64,000 nt of DNA, taken from assembly GCA_963978895.1 (NCBI GenBank), contig OZ022238.1, positions 44,806,777 to 44,870,776 of the forward strand, written 5' to 3'. The notes below the pieces were generated by a model. The model saw only the letters and a list, made by a program, of their open reading frames with translations. It did not search any database and was not told the origin of the DNA. This DNA is from Erpobdella octoculata (lineage: Eukaryota; Annelida; Clitellata; Hirudinida; Erpobdellidae). Shown here piece after piece: positions 11,871 to 22,802 of the stretch. How positions within the stretch are numbered: position 1 is the stretch's first letter; the number at the start of each line of letters is the position of its first letter. The position numbers and the translations under genes are program-made.

Positions 11871-13408
11871 CTAATTCTGTAAATTTTTGAGTTTTTTCTC
11901 TAGTTCATATTTTTCTTCATTAATTTCATTGTTCATCAAATTTCTGAGAAGTAAAAATTCGGATGATTTTCTGATTGTTGAACGTTTCTTTCTTTTTGAA
12001 AACTTTTTTATCGACACCGAGGTCGTTGAGGTCGAATTCCTCGATGTTTCGGTCATCGGGGTTTGTGAGAGAAGTCTCGGCTCTGAAGAACTGAAGGTAA
12101 AGTTGTAACCAGTTTGGTTTCGATAAAATCCAGTCTTCAAGGTATCAATGTAGGCTTCATGGTTTTCTCCCACGTCAGTCACTACTTGCTCGTTTTTGAG
12201 ATGTTCATAGTCGATAGGAACGAGACATCTGTGGATATCTTGAAACCACAACAGATATTCCGGGCAAGAATGAACATTACAAACCCAGAAACTACAAACA
12301 ATAAACTTATCAGCATCTACGTATCTGAAGATAGCAAAGGGACTGAAATAAGTTTCAGAATTGCACGGATATTCGGTCTTGCAGTCATATTTTCTCATGT
12401 CGAATTCAATTTTTCTCGACGTTTGATTATTGAACGTTTTTTCATCCAACTCATAGTCGGGAACGTTTTGGTCTTCTAAAAAATTTTAATTAACGGTTCC
12501 TGATAGAATTTATTTATTGTGTTTACAAACTTTATATTAGCTTACAATCTCTGTTTGTGTGTGGCTTTCTCTGTACGCAAATCTTGCAAGTAAAATTTAA
12601 CCAGCTTTTTGATTAGCTAGGAAGCTGAAACTTTCAGCATAGCTTTATATTGGATGACAATATGTGATTCAATTAAAAAAAATTTATTTTGAACATCTTC
12701 CGTATTTTTAAATTGAGTGTATTTGAAATAAAAGTTTGTGTTAAAAAACTCGTTTTTTCATTTACTTGTTTTATATAAATTTTCAAATGTAGACTAAATA
12801 AAAGATAAATAAAATGAATTAATAATTCAGAAAGTGTGCGACTTGCCTTCTCTGCTTTTACAACTGTTTGTGGTGACGTTCCAAAAGTAATCTATGGGAC
12901 AAGCCAGTTCAATGCAGAAATCATACTTGTAACAAATTATAAAGATGCTGGGCCGATAAGCTGAATAATAAGTTCTTTTTGAATGGAATTTCAAGCTACA
13001 CGGATCGTGGTTCTTGCAGTTGTAATAATTTGTTATGTTTTCATTTGTCAAGACATCTGGAAATGAGTCATCTGAAGACACAACCCTTCCAAAATCGTCC
13101 ACTTCCATGTTGAACTTCTTCAGTGGCGCCGCAGGGATGTGCCTTCCACCCTCATCACCTTCCGGTATTTTTTCCACCGACAAAAAATCATTGAAAGCCT
13201 TACTATCTTCTTCGCCAACATCACTCCAGACTGTTAAAAATGATAAATAGCAGCGACTTCAGAAATTGAACAATTTACTAATTTACTTAAAATTATGTTA
13301 TTTTTTTATAAATGGTTATTAAATGTTATTATATTATTAAGAAAAGACAATAGTGTAACCTGGAACAAAGAAAACTATAAGCCAGAATATTCCATTTAAA
13401 ACAAGCAT
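11871..13408 (-). CDS. Secreted protein with two chitin-binding type-2 domains
   Basis: Exons 13408-13360, 13230-12847 and 12475-11871 (stop TAG) give 345 aa. Exon 1 encodes a hydrophobic signal peptide (MLVLNGIFWLIVFFVP). Two peritrophin-A-like (CBM14) domains share the six-cysteine pattern C-x5-C-x21/22-C-x4/5-C-x4-C-x11/12-C: about residues 88-140 (FIICYKYDFC...CPIDYFW) and 176-228 (DKFIVCSFWVC...CPEYLLWF). They are joined by an acidic linker. The C-terminal third has low-complexity Ser/Thr and a basic patch KRKKRS, and no membrane segment. Such proteins bind chitin in extracellular matrices or gut linings. One exon per domain suggests domain duplication. The intron between exons 2 and 3 appears to be GC-AG. 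Confidence 0.85.
12476..12846 (-). other. GC-AG intron in the chitin-binding gene
   Basis: The minus-strand donor reads GAAG/GCAAGT, matching the consensus of GC donors. The acceptor is TTTTTTAG/AAGAC. Only this choice joins the two domain exons in frame (SREEDQNVPD); the nearby GT (GCAA/GTCGCA) leads to a stop. Confidence 0.75.
12520..12780 (-). repeat. Interspersed repeat (family P), minus orientation
   Basis: Contains, read on the minus strand, AAAACGAGTTTTTTAACACAAACTTT, AGATGTTCAAA, GCTGAAAGTTTCAGCTT and TTTACTTGCAAGATTTGCGTACAGAGAAAGCC. An opposite-orientation copy is at 14836-15075 and a short third copy at 16622-16690. Family not identified. Confidence 0.6.
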
Positions 13409-14140
13409 TGCAGTCGCCTGTTGGGTTGTTTCAAGATCGAATGTGTGACGTCAGACTAAAAGAAATTGTTAAATAAATTTAAAGTAACCGTTGATAGTGG
13501 GTGTTTGTTTTAATTTTTTGCGGTCTAAACTACTAAACCGTTAATAACAGAACCAAAAAAACAGTTTTTTGGCAAATCTTTTACATTTTGAATTTTCTTC
13601 TAAGAGCATATATAAAACAATTTTTTAAATTAAAAACTAAGATAAAACAACTTAAACATTTTTAAATATACACTAGTTGTATTGTCGCAAAGAAAAAATC
13701 TAGTTCCAAATTCCAGCTTGATTGGACGACGGAAAGTTTGTTAATTATCACCTATAAGATTTTTCCACAAGCAAGCAATCAAGCAAGAGCAATCAGCCAT
13801 GACCGGCGGTGAAGTTATTATTAGGAATTTGACAAAAGAATCTAATTAATTTTGGTAATTTATTTAATATTAAAAAACATATGAATTAGCAAAACGTTCT
13901 GTATAAACGTGTTAAGTTCCTGTAACCACATTTTAATAGTTAGTTAATAGGTTAATTATTATTGTTCCATTTCCTATAACCACATTTTAATAGTTATCTC
14001 AATGGATTGTTTTTGCATGCTGACTTGGTTGAGTGCTTTTTATAATTGTTTGTCTGATTTTAAAGCACTCTAAAAATTAGAAAATAAATAAAATAAAAAA
14101 TAAATATCCCAAAAAAGAAGATCATGGAGTCATTGCCAAT
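13409..14140. other. Intergenic, no gene seen
   Basis: Region upstream of the chitin-binding gene. It holds AT-rich sequence and, near 13690-13830, a word set (CAGCTTGATTGGACGACGG) that recurs near 57465 in a D-gene intron, so an old interspersed repeat. No promoter element is convincing. Confidence 0.5.
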
Positions 14141-14149
14141 GTTGGAGAG

Positions 14150-14290
14150 TAACGCGTTTCAGTATTTTCTTACTAGAGATAGTGCGTCAAAAATGGCGAA
14201 TTGTTTTAAATATCATCATTAATTCTTTTGTAGCGCCTCCTAACAGCATTACGCAAATTTATAACATACATACATACAGACATTGGAAAT
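14150..14290. repeat. Second copy of the ATAC-linked repeat
   Basis: Same order of words as 10610-11030 (GTCAAAAATGGCG, TGTAGCGCCTCC, CATTACGCAA, ACATACATACAGACATTGG) with only a three-unit ATAC tract, showing the microsatellite grew inside the element at the other locus. Confidence 0.6.
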
Positions 14291-14689
14291 TTCATGTATT
14301 TCGATATTAACTACTACTTTTATAATATCTACATTTTGTTTTAATGTAGTTTTTTTTTGGTTGGGCATTTACACTAAAATAAAATTTGCTTGTGCGCTGT
14401 AGTTTTTGTAGTTATTCATTATTGTTTTTTGTAGACTTGATGATAAATTTTTTGAACCCGTGCGAATCAGGGGCGTCATCTAAAGAAGGGGCAGGGGGCA
14501 TAGGCGTAGGGTAAGTTTATGCGGTGTTCGCAAGTTTGGTCTGCCCGAAAAAATAAAAATCTAATTTTCGAAAAACCCTCTTTTCATTTTGTTGGTGTTT
14601 AACAAAGTTTGGCCTCCTTCCAAGGAATTACTGAAATGACGCTCCTGGTGCGAATTGGTGAGTTTTCAATAAATTACAGTTTTGTGTCA

Positions 14690-15235
14690 TGACGTAAAAT
14701 AATACTATTAAGTAAACATTTTCAGTAAATTGCAATAGTAATATATTAAAATTTTCAAAAGTAACTTGTAATTGTAATATATTATAAAAAATTTTAAAAA
14801 GTAACTTGTAATTGTAATATATTACAAATTTTAACAAGTAAAGGAAAAAACGAGTTTTTTAACACAAACTTTAATTTTAAATACACTCGATTTAGAAATA
14901 CGAAAGATGTTCAAATTAAGTTTTTTTTAATTGAATCATGTGTTTTCATTCAATATTAAGCTATGCTGAAAGTTTCAGCTTTCTAGCTAGTCAAAATGTT
15001 GGTTAAATTTTACTTGCAAGATTTGCGTACAGAGAAAGCCACACACACAAACAGAGATTTTAACCTATATAAAAGTTTGTAAAAAGTAACTTGTAATAGT
15101 AATATATTACAAATTTTAAAAAGTAACTTGTAATTGTAATATAGTATAAAAATTTTAAAAAGTAACTTGTAATTGTAATATATTACAAATTTCAAAAAGT
15201 AACTTGTAATTGTAATATATTACAAATTTTGAATA
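14690..15235. repeat. Tandem repeat of about 37 bp split by family P copy
   Basis: Units of the form AAAAAGTAACTTGTAATTG followed by TAATATATTACAAATTTT. Several copies lie at 14745-14835 and more at 15080-15235, with the 240-bp family P repeat (14836-15075, plus orientation) between the two blocks. Confidence 0.75.
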
Positions 15236-15239
15236 ATTT

Positions 15240-15770
15240 TTATTTATAATGTTGTTTTAAATATTCAATTTAAATTAACTGCCAGAATCATAACTTGCAA
15301 GCGGCTATGCTGGTTCTTTGGAAGGGTGGTGGCGTTTGGCCTACCTACCTTGGGACTTGGTGTCTTCAACTCACGCTACGTTCCCCCTTCTTTTCTTTTC
15401 AAATCTCTTTTTTACCGTTAGTCTTTTTGATAGAGGTGGGATAGCGTTTGACCTGTCTACCCCGTGCGGCTGCAACCCACGCGACGCCCCTGGATTTTTG
15501 TCCATAAATCTTAAAATGAATAACAGATTTGTCAAAAAATTGTTTGAAACCCACTTCATACTTTTTTTTGCAAATTAAATATAAATTTTGTTCCTCCATA
15601 ACCCTCCCTGTTCGTACATAAGCAGTTTTGGCTTCAGTCGCGGCTAGGCGTAATTCCGTTGAGCATAGAATTCACTCACCCCACTCAGACCAACTCAGCC
15701 TTTCATCCTGAGTGAGTGACTGAGGCTGGGGGATTTATAAGTAGATTAAACATTCAAGATGAAAAAGAAG
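15240..15770. other. Intergenic, no gene seen
   Basis: Moderately GC-richer sequence with words such as GGCGTTTGGCCTACC and CCCGTGCGGCTGC, and a GAGTGAGT-type run near 15705. The open frames here are short, overlap on both strands and lack any recognisable domain. Confidence 0.4.
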
Positions 15771-16419
15771 AGAGAACACCCTACATTTGAGGTCCTGGAA
15801 ACCAAATTTAAAAAAAAATTGGTAAAACACGTATATCTTTATTTTTAGAATAGAAACTAAATACTAATTTTTACAGCTGTGGTATTTACAGTTTTTGAGT
15901 AGCAGTTACTTTAAAAAACAAATAACCCTATTTTCCACTCCACATTTGAAGTCCTGGAAACCAAATTTTCAAAAAATGCTAAAACACGTATTTAATTAAT
16001 TTTGGAGTAAAAACTAAATACTAATTTTTATTCCTGTAGCATTCACAGTTTTTGAGTAGCAGCTACTTTAAAAACCAAATAACCCAATTTTCCAACCCAC
16101 ATTTGAGGTCCGGGAAACCGAATTTTCAAAAAATGGTGAAACACGTATCTTTTTATTTTTCAAGAAAAATCCATATACCAAATTTCAAAATCTCCTCATT
16201 TTTGGTTTTCGAGATATACATTGTTTTAGAAAAAAGTTTGTTTTCCAGTTTCTTCACCTCAGGAGCAAAATTTTCAAAAATCCTTACTTAATGGATGCTT
16301 ACGCAATAAAAGTAATATATGTTCCAAATTTCATGTTCCTAGGATGAGGCGTTTGAGCTCGGCGTTGATTATCAGTCAGTCAGTCAGTCAGTCAAGACAT
16401 GTTCTTTTATATATATAGA
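15770..16419 (-). mobile_element. Truncated Helitron with internal ~155-bp repeats
   Basis: Two to three copies of a unit containing CATTTGAGGTCCTGGAAACC and AAACACGTAT, then CCTAGGATGAGGCGTTTGAGC, a (CAGT)n tract and GACATGTTCTTTTATATATATAGA. Read on the minus strand this is a Helitron 5' end beginning TC at 16419. The CTAG 3' terminus is absent. It lies next to the exon relic at 16435. Confidence 0.7.
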
Positions 16420-16434
16420 TTATTTTTGATTTAG

Positions 16435-16538
16435 AAAAGAAGACTTTGTTGGAACTTGTTCCGATCCAGGCTTTCTAATGGGATCAAGGATTTACATAAC
16501 TAGGAATGATAGAATCGCAAAAGAATTTATTTTTCAAG
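16435..16538 (+). pseudogene. Lone exon-4 relic of the tandem GPI family
   Basis: A 104-bp segment bounded by TTTAG and GGTTAC splice-like sites, open in frame (KEDFVGTCSDPGFLMG...). It is nearly identical to exon 4 of pseudogene B (33506-33609) and homologous to exon 4 of A, C and D. Preceding intron sequence TTATTTTTGATTTAG also matches B. No other exon of the family is visible within several kb, so this is a fragment of a former or transposed copy about 6 kb upstream of the array. Confidence 0.8.
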
Positions 16539-16539
16539 G

Positions 16540-17700
16540 TTACTTTTTAAAACTGAAAATGTCCATATTATTACAAATGTATATATTTAGACATTTGATA
16601 CTATATGCTGCAAGAACATGTTTGAACAAGTAAAGGAAAAAACGAGTTTTTCAACACAAACTTTTATTTCAAATACGTTCTATATAATTATATAGTATAT
16701 ATATGTATCTTAAAAATATTACCCCGTCAGCGGCGAATCCAAGGGAGAGCCCAGGGTAAGGTTCCACACAAATATTTATCGCGTGAATACGATACCTTAT
16801 GAAAAAAATGGGCATGCGATTAAATATTTTTAAAATGTCGAAAATGTCGAAAACCATTGCTAGACAGCTTGTTTAGTTATATGTATGTGCGTTTGCATGT
16901 TTCCTTATTGAAGAAAATAGTATTAGCCTGTGATTAAATATTTTGAATGTAATAAACCATTGATACACAGTTTGTTTAGCTATGTGTACGTCCGTCTGCA
17001 CACCTGGTTATGATTGCATAAGGATTGGCATTTTTTTAAGCCACATGAGTCAGCGTTCCAGATTCAGCGAGCGAGTGAGTGAGCAAATGAGCGAGTGTGT
17101 GTGAATGAGTGAGTGAGGCTGGGGGATTACAAATTACATAAGTATATCAGAAATTTGAGATAACAAAGAGAAGAGAAGAATTCATTAATATTTTGTTATA
17201 TTATTAATGTTTTGCTGTAACACGGAAAGAGCACTTTAAGAATAAATTTTATATAATATTGCAAGCAATATGTGAAGATTTTATTTGCATGTTCACCGGA
17301 AAACAATTACCGAAACTGATTTTTACAGCTTTGAGATTTATGTTAAAAATTGAAATGTAGTGACACTTAGCAAACATAAAAAATCTATACGCTAAATCAA
17401 GGTAAAACGACACATAGAGAACATGGATATTTAGATATAGATAATATTATTTAAATAAATAATTTTTTATTAAAACACAGCTCGCATGTGAAATGCTTTC
17501 TTTCGAGGTCAATGTTTGAAAACATTAACTGGGTGTAGTTTTGGTGAATCCACCTGTTACATGTTCTGCACTGCATCCAGTTGATACCAGTCTCTGTCCG
17601 TCATTTAGTCCGCATTACAAGCAATAGTCCACATAGAGAGAAGTGAGGCAGTGGTTGAAAGGTTCTGGATCAACTTGTTGCCGGTCAAGAAATGCTGCAG
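16540..17700. other. Intergenic, no gene seen
   Basis: Holds a short family P fragment (16622-16690), a GAGTGAGT-rich patch near 17070-17120 and AT-rich sequence. Its last part (about 17540-17700) may belong to the following hAT relic. Confidence 0.4.
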
Positions 17701-17736
17701 TTTGATACGGCATAATTCACTAGCCTTTTATATTCC

Positions 17737-19590
17737 TTGTGTCTGTCATGCCGTGAATTTGGTTGTTGTGGATGCAGTTCAAAGATCTTTAGAAATTATG
17801 ATTTTTTTCACAAATTAAAAGTAAAGTCGTTGATTACTACAAGATGGGAAAGTCGTGTGAAAACTGCTCGTGCTCTGAAATTGGAATTAAAAGAAATTTG
17901 TTGTGCATTGAAAAAAGGTGTTAACATTAACAAAAAGTCTATTACTAGATTAACTGCTGAATCACTTGCATCAAAATTAAACAGTTTTGAATTCATTTGT
18001 GGTTTGGTGGCTTGGCACGATGTATTAACTAAAATGAATTGTACTAGCAAACTATTACAATCTCAAACTGTAAACTGAAGACTGCTGCAAATGCATTAAA
18101 GAAAAAAAATCAATTTTTTTGTTACTAATCACACTGAGGACCCACAAACTATATATTTCAAAAGCCAACATTCTAGCTAATGATGCAAATTTGACTGACA
18201 AATTCAGTTTTATTTCAGGTGAAAGAGCAAACAAAAATTTTTTTGATGATGAACCTTTTGAAGAAGATGATATGGATATACAACCAAACCATAAATTCAA
18301 AAAAAAGTTTTTTGATTTTCTCTTTGAAACAGCTAAAGAATCGACCGAGTTTTTGCTTGACATCAAAGATATTGATAAAATAGGAGAAAAAATGATTAAT
18401 AAATGTAGATTACTGGAAAAAATAATGTCATAGTGAATCAAAAGATGTGTATTCAGAGAATTTGTTTCTTGAACTTAATTTGTTATCACGGAAATTAGAT
18501 GGAAAAAATCACCAGAAGATGTGCTTAAAAAGATCTATGATAGTCAGCTTGAAGAACTGTTTCCTAATGTTTGTATTTCCCAACAAATATTATTAACATT
18601 ACTGGTAACAGTGAATATTGGGCAGGTACGGGCAACATACGGCCCGCGGGCCAGACCCGGCCCGCGACGGGATTTTGACTGGCCCGCGAACTGTTTCCGG
18701 TCGTACATGATAATGTTGCCTGCAGCCACATTCTGCCGCAATCTCCCACTACTTGCTTACTACGTCGTAGTAATAGTGACTGATAGTTATTAGTAGAAGT
18801 ACACCAATATGATATCTGCACTAGACAATGAATTTGCAAGTCGTTTTATGGACTTCCAGAAACTTGCTGCTGAGTTTGATATCTTGTCATCAACGTTTAC
18901 AACTGATTTTGAAAAGGTGCTGGATGCTCTACAGCTGGAATTGATTGATCTGCAGTGTGACTCTATTCTGAAAGAGAAATTCCAATCGGAAAACATTAAC
19001 AAATTTTATGCTTCACTGAATGAGTCCAAGTTTGCCAACCTGAGAAAGATGGCCATGAAACTACTTGTTCTGTTCGGGTCTACATACATTTCCGAGCAAA
19101 CATTTTTGACCATGAACATTAACAAGACAAAGCTGCGTTCCAATCTAACTGATGTTCACGTGGTCTTTACTGAGGATGTCTACGTCACGTCCGACATGCA
19201 GCCAGAGTTGTAACAACTTTTTGACAACTTTGATCGACCACATATGTCTCATTGACTTCAGCAGCAATTGAGGTACATTACGTTAAATTCATTAAATACT
19301 GTTTTTGGTTTCTATGCTTTAAACTTAAAGTTTACAAGTTTAAAGTTTACATTAAATACTATTTATTCCTTGCATAGGTGGATAAATACGCGATAAAGGT
19401 ATCCATTCAGTAATCCGGAATTAAGAAGTTGCCTACCCCTGGTATAGGGGAACGTAGTTTTTCCCAATTAAAATTAATAAAAAAAACTATTTACGAACAA
19501 CAATGGGTCAGGAGCGTTTAAGTGGGTTATCAATAATTTTCATTAAAAACAAAATTGGTGAATCTGTGGATATTGATACTTTATGATTAA
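17737..19590 (+). pseudogene. hAT transposase relic (ZMYM1-like), interrupted
   Basis: Broken frames encode a hAT-type transposase: TTRWESRVKTARALK and LASKLNSFEFICGL at 17830-18010, a middle piece FSFISGERANKNFFDDEP at 18200-18260, and a C-terminal piece LEELFPNVCISQQILLTLL up to 18622. The frame resumes after a nested insertion as GERSFSQLKLIKK (19450-19490) and TTMGQERLSGLSII. Frameshifts and stops separate the pieces. Terminal repeats were not found. Confidence 0.75.
18623..19441 (+). mobile_element. Deleted hAT (GTF2IRD2-like) nested in the relic
   Basis: Ends CAGGTACGGGCAACATACGG and the inverse of CAGGGGTAGGCAAC; flanks ATATTGGG (18615-18622) and GTATAGGG (19442-19449) match at 6 of 8 bases, a decayed 8-bp target duplication. 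Inside, an open frame from 18809 to 19213 (134 codons) encodes the C-terminal hAT dimerisation region (LIDLQCDSILKEKF, LVLFGSTYISEQTF). The N-terminal catalytic part is deleted, so it is not autonomous. Confidence 0.8.
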
Positions 19591-20787
19591 ATTTGGCTAA
19601 AGTTAGACGTGTTCCGTTTTTTAACTAAAAATATGTTTAAAAGCAATAAAATTCTTAAAAAAGTTATTTTATTTGGTGTATTTATTTTTTTATGATTTAA
19701 AGTAATTTTTTGCGAGCAAGCGTGGAAGCATGGAATTAAAAGGCGCCTAATTTATTCTTGCACGCATAAGGTATGTTTCACAAGCCGGCTTTGCGCGTAC
19801 ATATCATTTTCTAAGTCAGAGAGAAAAATGAACTTTCAAGTATTTGGTACATGTTTGTTGACTTAAATTAAAGATCGCCTAAGAAGTTAACGAGACGTTA
19901 ATTTGAAGATTAGCAGTAGGATCATGGGCGTAGAGTTTCCATTTTCCAGGGAGAGGGGTCAAAACTCGGAGCAACTTTTCTAACTTATAATTAAGTTAAC
20001 GTTCGACACTGACGGATCCAAGAATGTCAATTGGGAGGCGCTCAATACGGTCTACCCCCTAATTTTTGTTTATTTTAGGTTCAGGGACGGATTCAGGAGG
20101 GATGGTGGAATCCATCTCTCCCCCAGAGCATCAATTAAAATATTTTTGTAGAATACCCGGTTTTTGGAAAATGACTGTAGTTGAAAGAAAAATTTGGGCA
20201 AAAAATAGGAACAGAAAGTACTTACGACTTAATAAAAAAAAGTTGAAATTTTAATTCAACCTATCCCAACCCACAGATTTAGAAAAAAATAGTCATAATT
20301 CATCTCGACCAACCCAGCCCAGCCTAGCCCATATCCACCTCTGCGCAAATTTTATCGTCTTCTCTGCAGTTTTCAAGTGTCTCAATACTGATTTTGAAGA
20401 GTTCGGTGAGCTTCACACGTAAGGTATTTATCTTTTGTTCAAGCGCTACTCCTATATTTCTACTGCAAGATATAAAGATATGCATTTCGTATAAAAAAAA
20501 ATGTCTGGGTTACCACGCATGTCGCCAATGTCTCTTCAGTCTAATTTTTTTTAGTTTTATCTATTTAAGTCTACGTTTTCCTGGACAAAAAACAACAAAA
20601 TACTTGTGTAATAACATTAGATAGATATATAAATTTTAACTAAACTTTCAAGTTCAAGAGTTCTCCGAGGTGTTAGTTATCCGAACTCCTTGTTTATGTT
20701 TATTTCTATGACTGAGAATTAGTAGTAATAAGTTAGTAATAACACTTGAAAAAATCGTTGTTCTGCTGAAATAGTTGTAATGCGCAG
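19591..20787. other. Intergenic, no gene seen
   Basis: AT-rich with a few short open frames lacking any domain. Around 19920-20350 there are purine-rich words with CCCAACCC/CCCAGCCC tracts of uncertain origin. Confidence 0.4.
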
Positions 20788-20994
20788 AAGAGATTTAGTA
20801 CTTGGTACTCGTACTCGAAGCTTTGGTACTCGTACTCGTTATTCCACTCAGTACTGAGTAGCAGAGATGTAGTACTTGATACTCGTACTCGAGTTGTACT
20901 CTAGTATATTTTTCCAGTACTTGTACTCGTATTCGTACTCGATACCATGGTACTCGTACTCGTTATCGCACTATAAGTACTCGCAACATCTCTG
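20788..20994. mobile_element. Small hAT-like MITE rich in GTACTCG
   Basis: A 207-bp element made of repeated TACTCGTACTCG words, ends AGAGAT/ATCTCT, flanked by ATGCGCAG (20780-20787) and TTGCGCAG (20995-21002), matching at 7 of 8 bases. Confidence 0.55.
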
Positions 20995-21002
20995 TTGCGC
21001 AG

Positions 21003-21943
21003 TAGAAAGTCAAAAGTGCATATTTATCTTAAATGTAAGCATTTAAAGTTTAATATTGAGGTGAATTATCTGCAGAACAGCCATAAATCTGTAAAAGCAC
21101 CGTTGGTTCTCTCCAACAAACACAGACGTGGCCAGAGTTTCAAGGTTTTTGAAAGCGAGGTGATCAAATGAAAATTTTAAGAAAATGGCGGAGTAAAATT
21201 ATTTGGATGCTTTTGAGATAAAGTAGTTGATTGAATAAATATTCATTTTGATCAATTTTCTTTGCATCGTAAGACTTTTTTTTAAATACCTTATTTGCAG
21301 AAATAAAAATTTATAAAAACTTTGTCACTATCGATTTTTTTACACACTTTTACTTAACTTGACTTTTCTGTCTGTTTGTCTGTCTGTCTGTGTGTCTGTC
21401 TGTCTATCTGTCTATCGTCTGTCATCAAATTTTGCAATAGATTTTAAATTAACTTCCCGATGAGCTAGAGACTTCAAAAATTTAAACATACCTCCAAACT
21501 GATTAACAATGCATTCTATCAAATTTTCGGATCGATTGGACAAAATTTAATTAATTTATTATTTATGATATTTTCATCGAACTATTTATTGTCTATGCTA
21601 ATATGCTTGTTGTTTATGTAGTAAAAATAGAAAAGTGTGTTCTTAAAAAAACAAAATCAGCTTAAAAAAGAATAAATATGCAAAATTGTATTGAAATCTG
21701 TGCAGTGGTATCAAAATTAGATCGAATTACAGACAGACGTAGTAAGCAAATTACATGAGTAGATTTATGCTAAATTCAATCTGCGCAGATGATAAAATAA
21801 AACAGTAGAAGAGATCAAACCATTTATACTCAATGCTGACAAAATACATAATTATGTTTAAGTTTTAAAAAAATTGTAAATTTAGATAACTAAAAAAAAT
21901 TACCAAAAGTAGTTAAAATAAATTTCAATCAAAAAATATGTTA
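21003..21943. other. Intergenic, no gene seen
   Basis: Contains a CTGTCTGT-type tract at 21366-21422 inside an interspersed repeat, and AT-rich sequence. No coding signal. Confidence 0.4.
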
Positions 21944-22130
21944 CTAGCTGGGTCACCCGACGCTCCTCGGGTTTTTTGCTTTAATTAGCTTTTTGTATCT
22001 GAAAAGGCAGGTGGGTCACTAATCTAAAGAAAGGTTGAAGAGGCACGTGATATTTGTGCTCCATAACTACCAGTGCTCTGACTACGCCCAACAGCCTGTC
22101 ATAAAATCTTTTTCTGTTCCTCTGAGCTAA
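21944..22130 (-). mobile_element. Helitron 3' terminus fragment
   Basis: CTAGCTGGGTCACCCGACGC then TCCTCGGGT: on the minus strand a hairpin (ACCCGA/TCGGGT) followed by the CTAG end typical of Helitrons. Left boundary CTAG at 21944-21947; the right extent is unclear. Confidence 0.55.
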
Positions 22131-22700
22131 AAATATAATTGTGAGAACGTAAAACATGATTTTTATGCAAAATTTTTATTATTTTATGGTAATTTATTGA
22201 AGCGCGTGACAAGCATAGTATTTCCTCGAGTGGTACAAAACTTAGTTTTCTCACTAAGTAAGTTATAATCATAACGTACTTCAAGAAGTCTAAAATAGGT
22301 CTATGTAATGTTTATACATGGCTAATTACTAAATATAAGCTATAAATTAATCAAATTATAGACAACCTGTAATCTTAAGAAAATAAAATGACTGAGCTGG
22401 CTTAGCGTCAGACTTTAATTCGAACTTGTAACGAAAATCGGACGTCGAATTTTTCTTCGTGTTTTAAATACCAGAACCACCAACCTTATTGTCATTCTGT
22501 AAACAGATAGCGTAGAGAATCATAAAAAATTTAAATAAAGCCATTAAATAAAATGAGAAGAAATGGTTTCTCAAGCGTTAGCTGAATTGAATGCACTTGA
22601 GTCTTGATCGAAGTCTGTCTACGTCATAATAATCACTTGCGGATATGAATGAGTCTGCTAAATAAATAATACTCAGATGAATCAGCTTGTGTTATACTGG

Positions 22701-22728
22701 TATATATAAGTGAGCAACGACCTGAAAT
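22701..22728 (+). promoter_or_regulatory. Core promoter of gene A
   Basis: TATATATAAG followed by GAGCAACGACCTG. The TATA box plus GCAAC(G/A)ACCTG is shared by A, C, B and D although their surrounding sequence differs, which supports it as a TATA/initiator pair. The ATG is about 100 bp downstream. Confidence 0.6.
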
Positions 22729-22802
22729 TCTTTTAATCAACAATATTGTTACGATTACTCTCTGCCGTAATCAATTCATTATAATTTTTTATAAATATAA
22801 AA

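Noticed and set aside
11887..12479. Plus-strand frames across the chitin-binding gene
   Set aside because: Antisense shadows of the exon encoding the second chitin-binding domain.
15318..15599. Overlapping frames on both strands near 15.4 kb
   Set aside because: Short, no domain, no splice or promoter context; likely repeat sequence.
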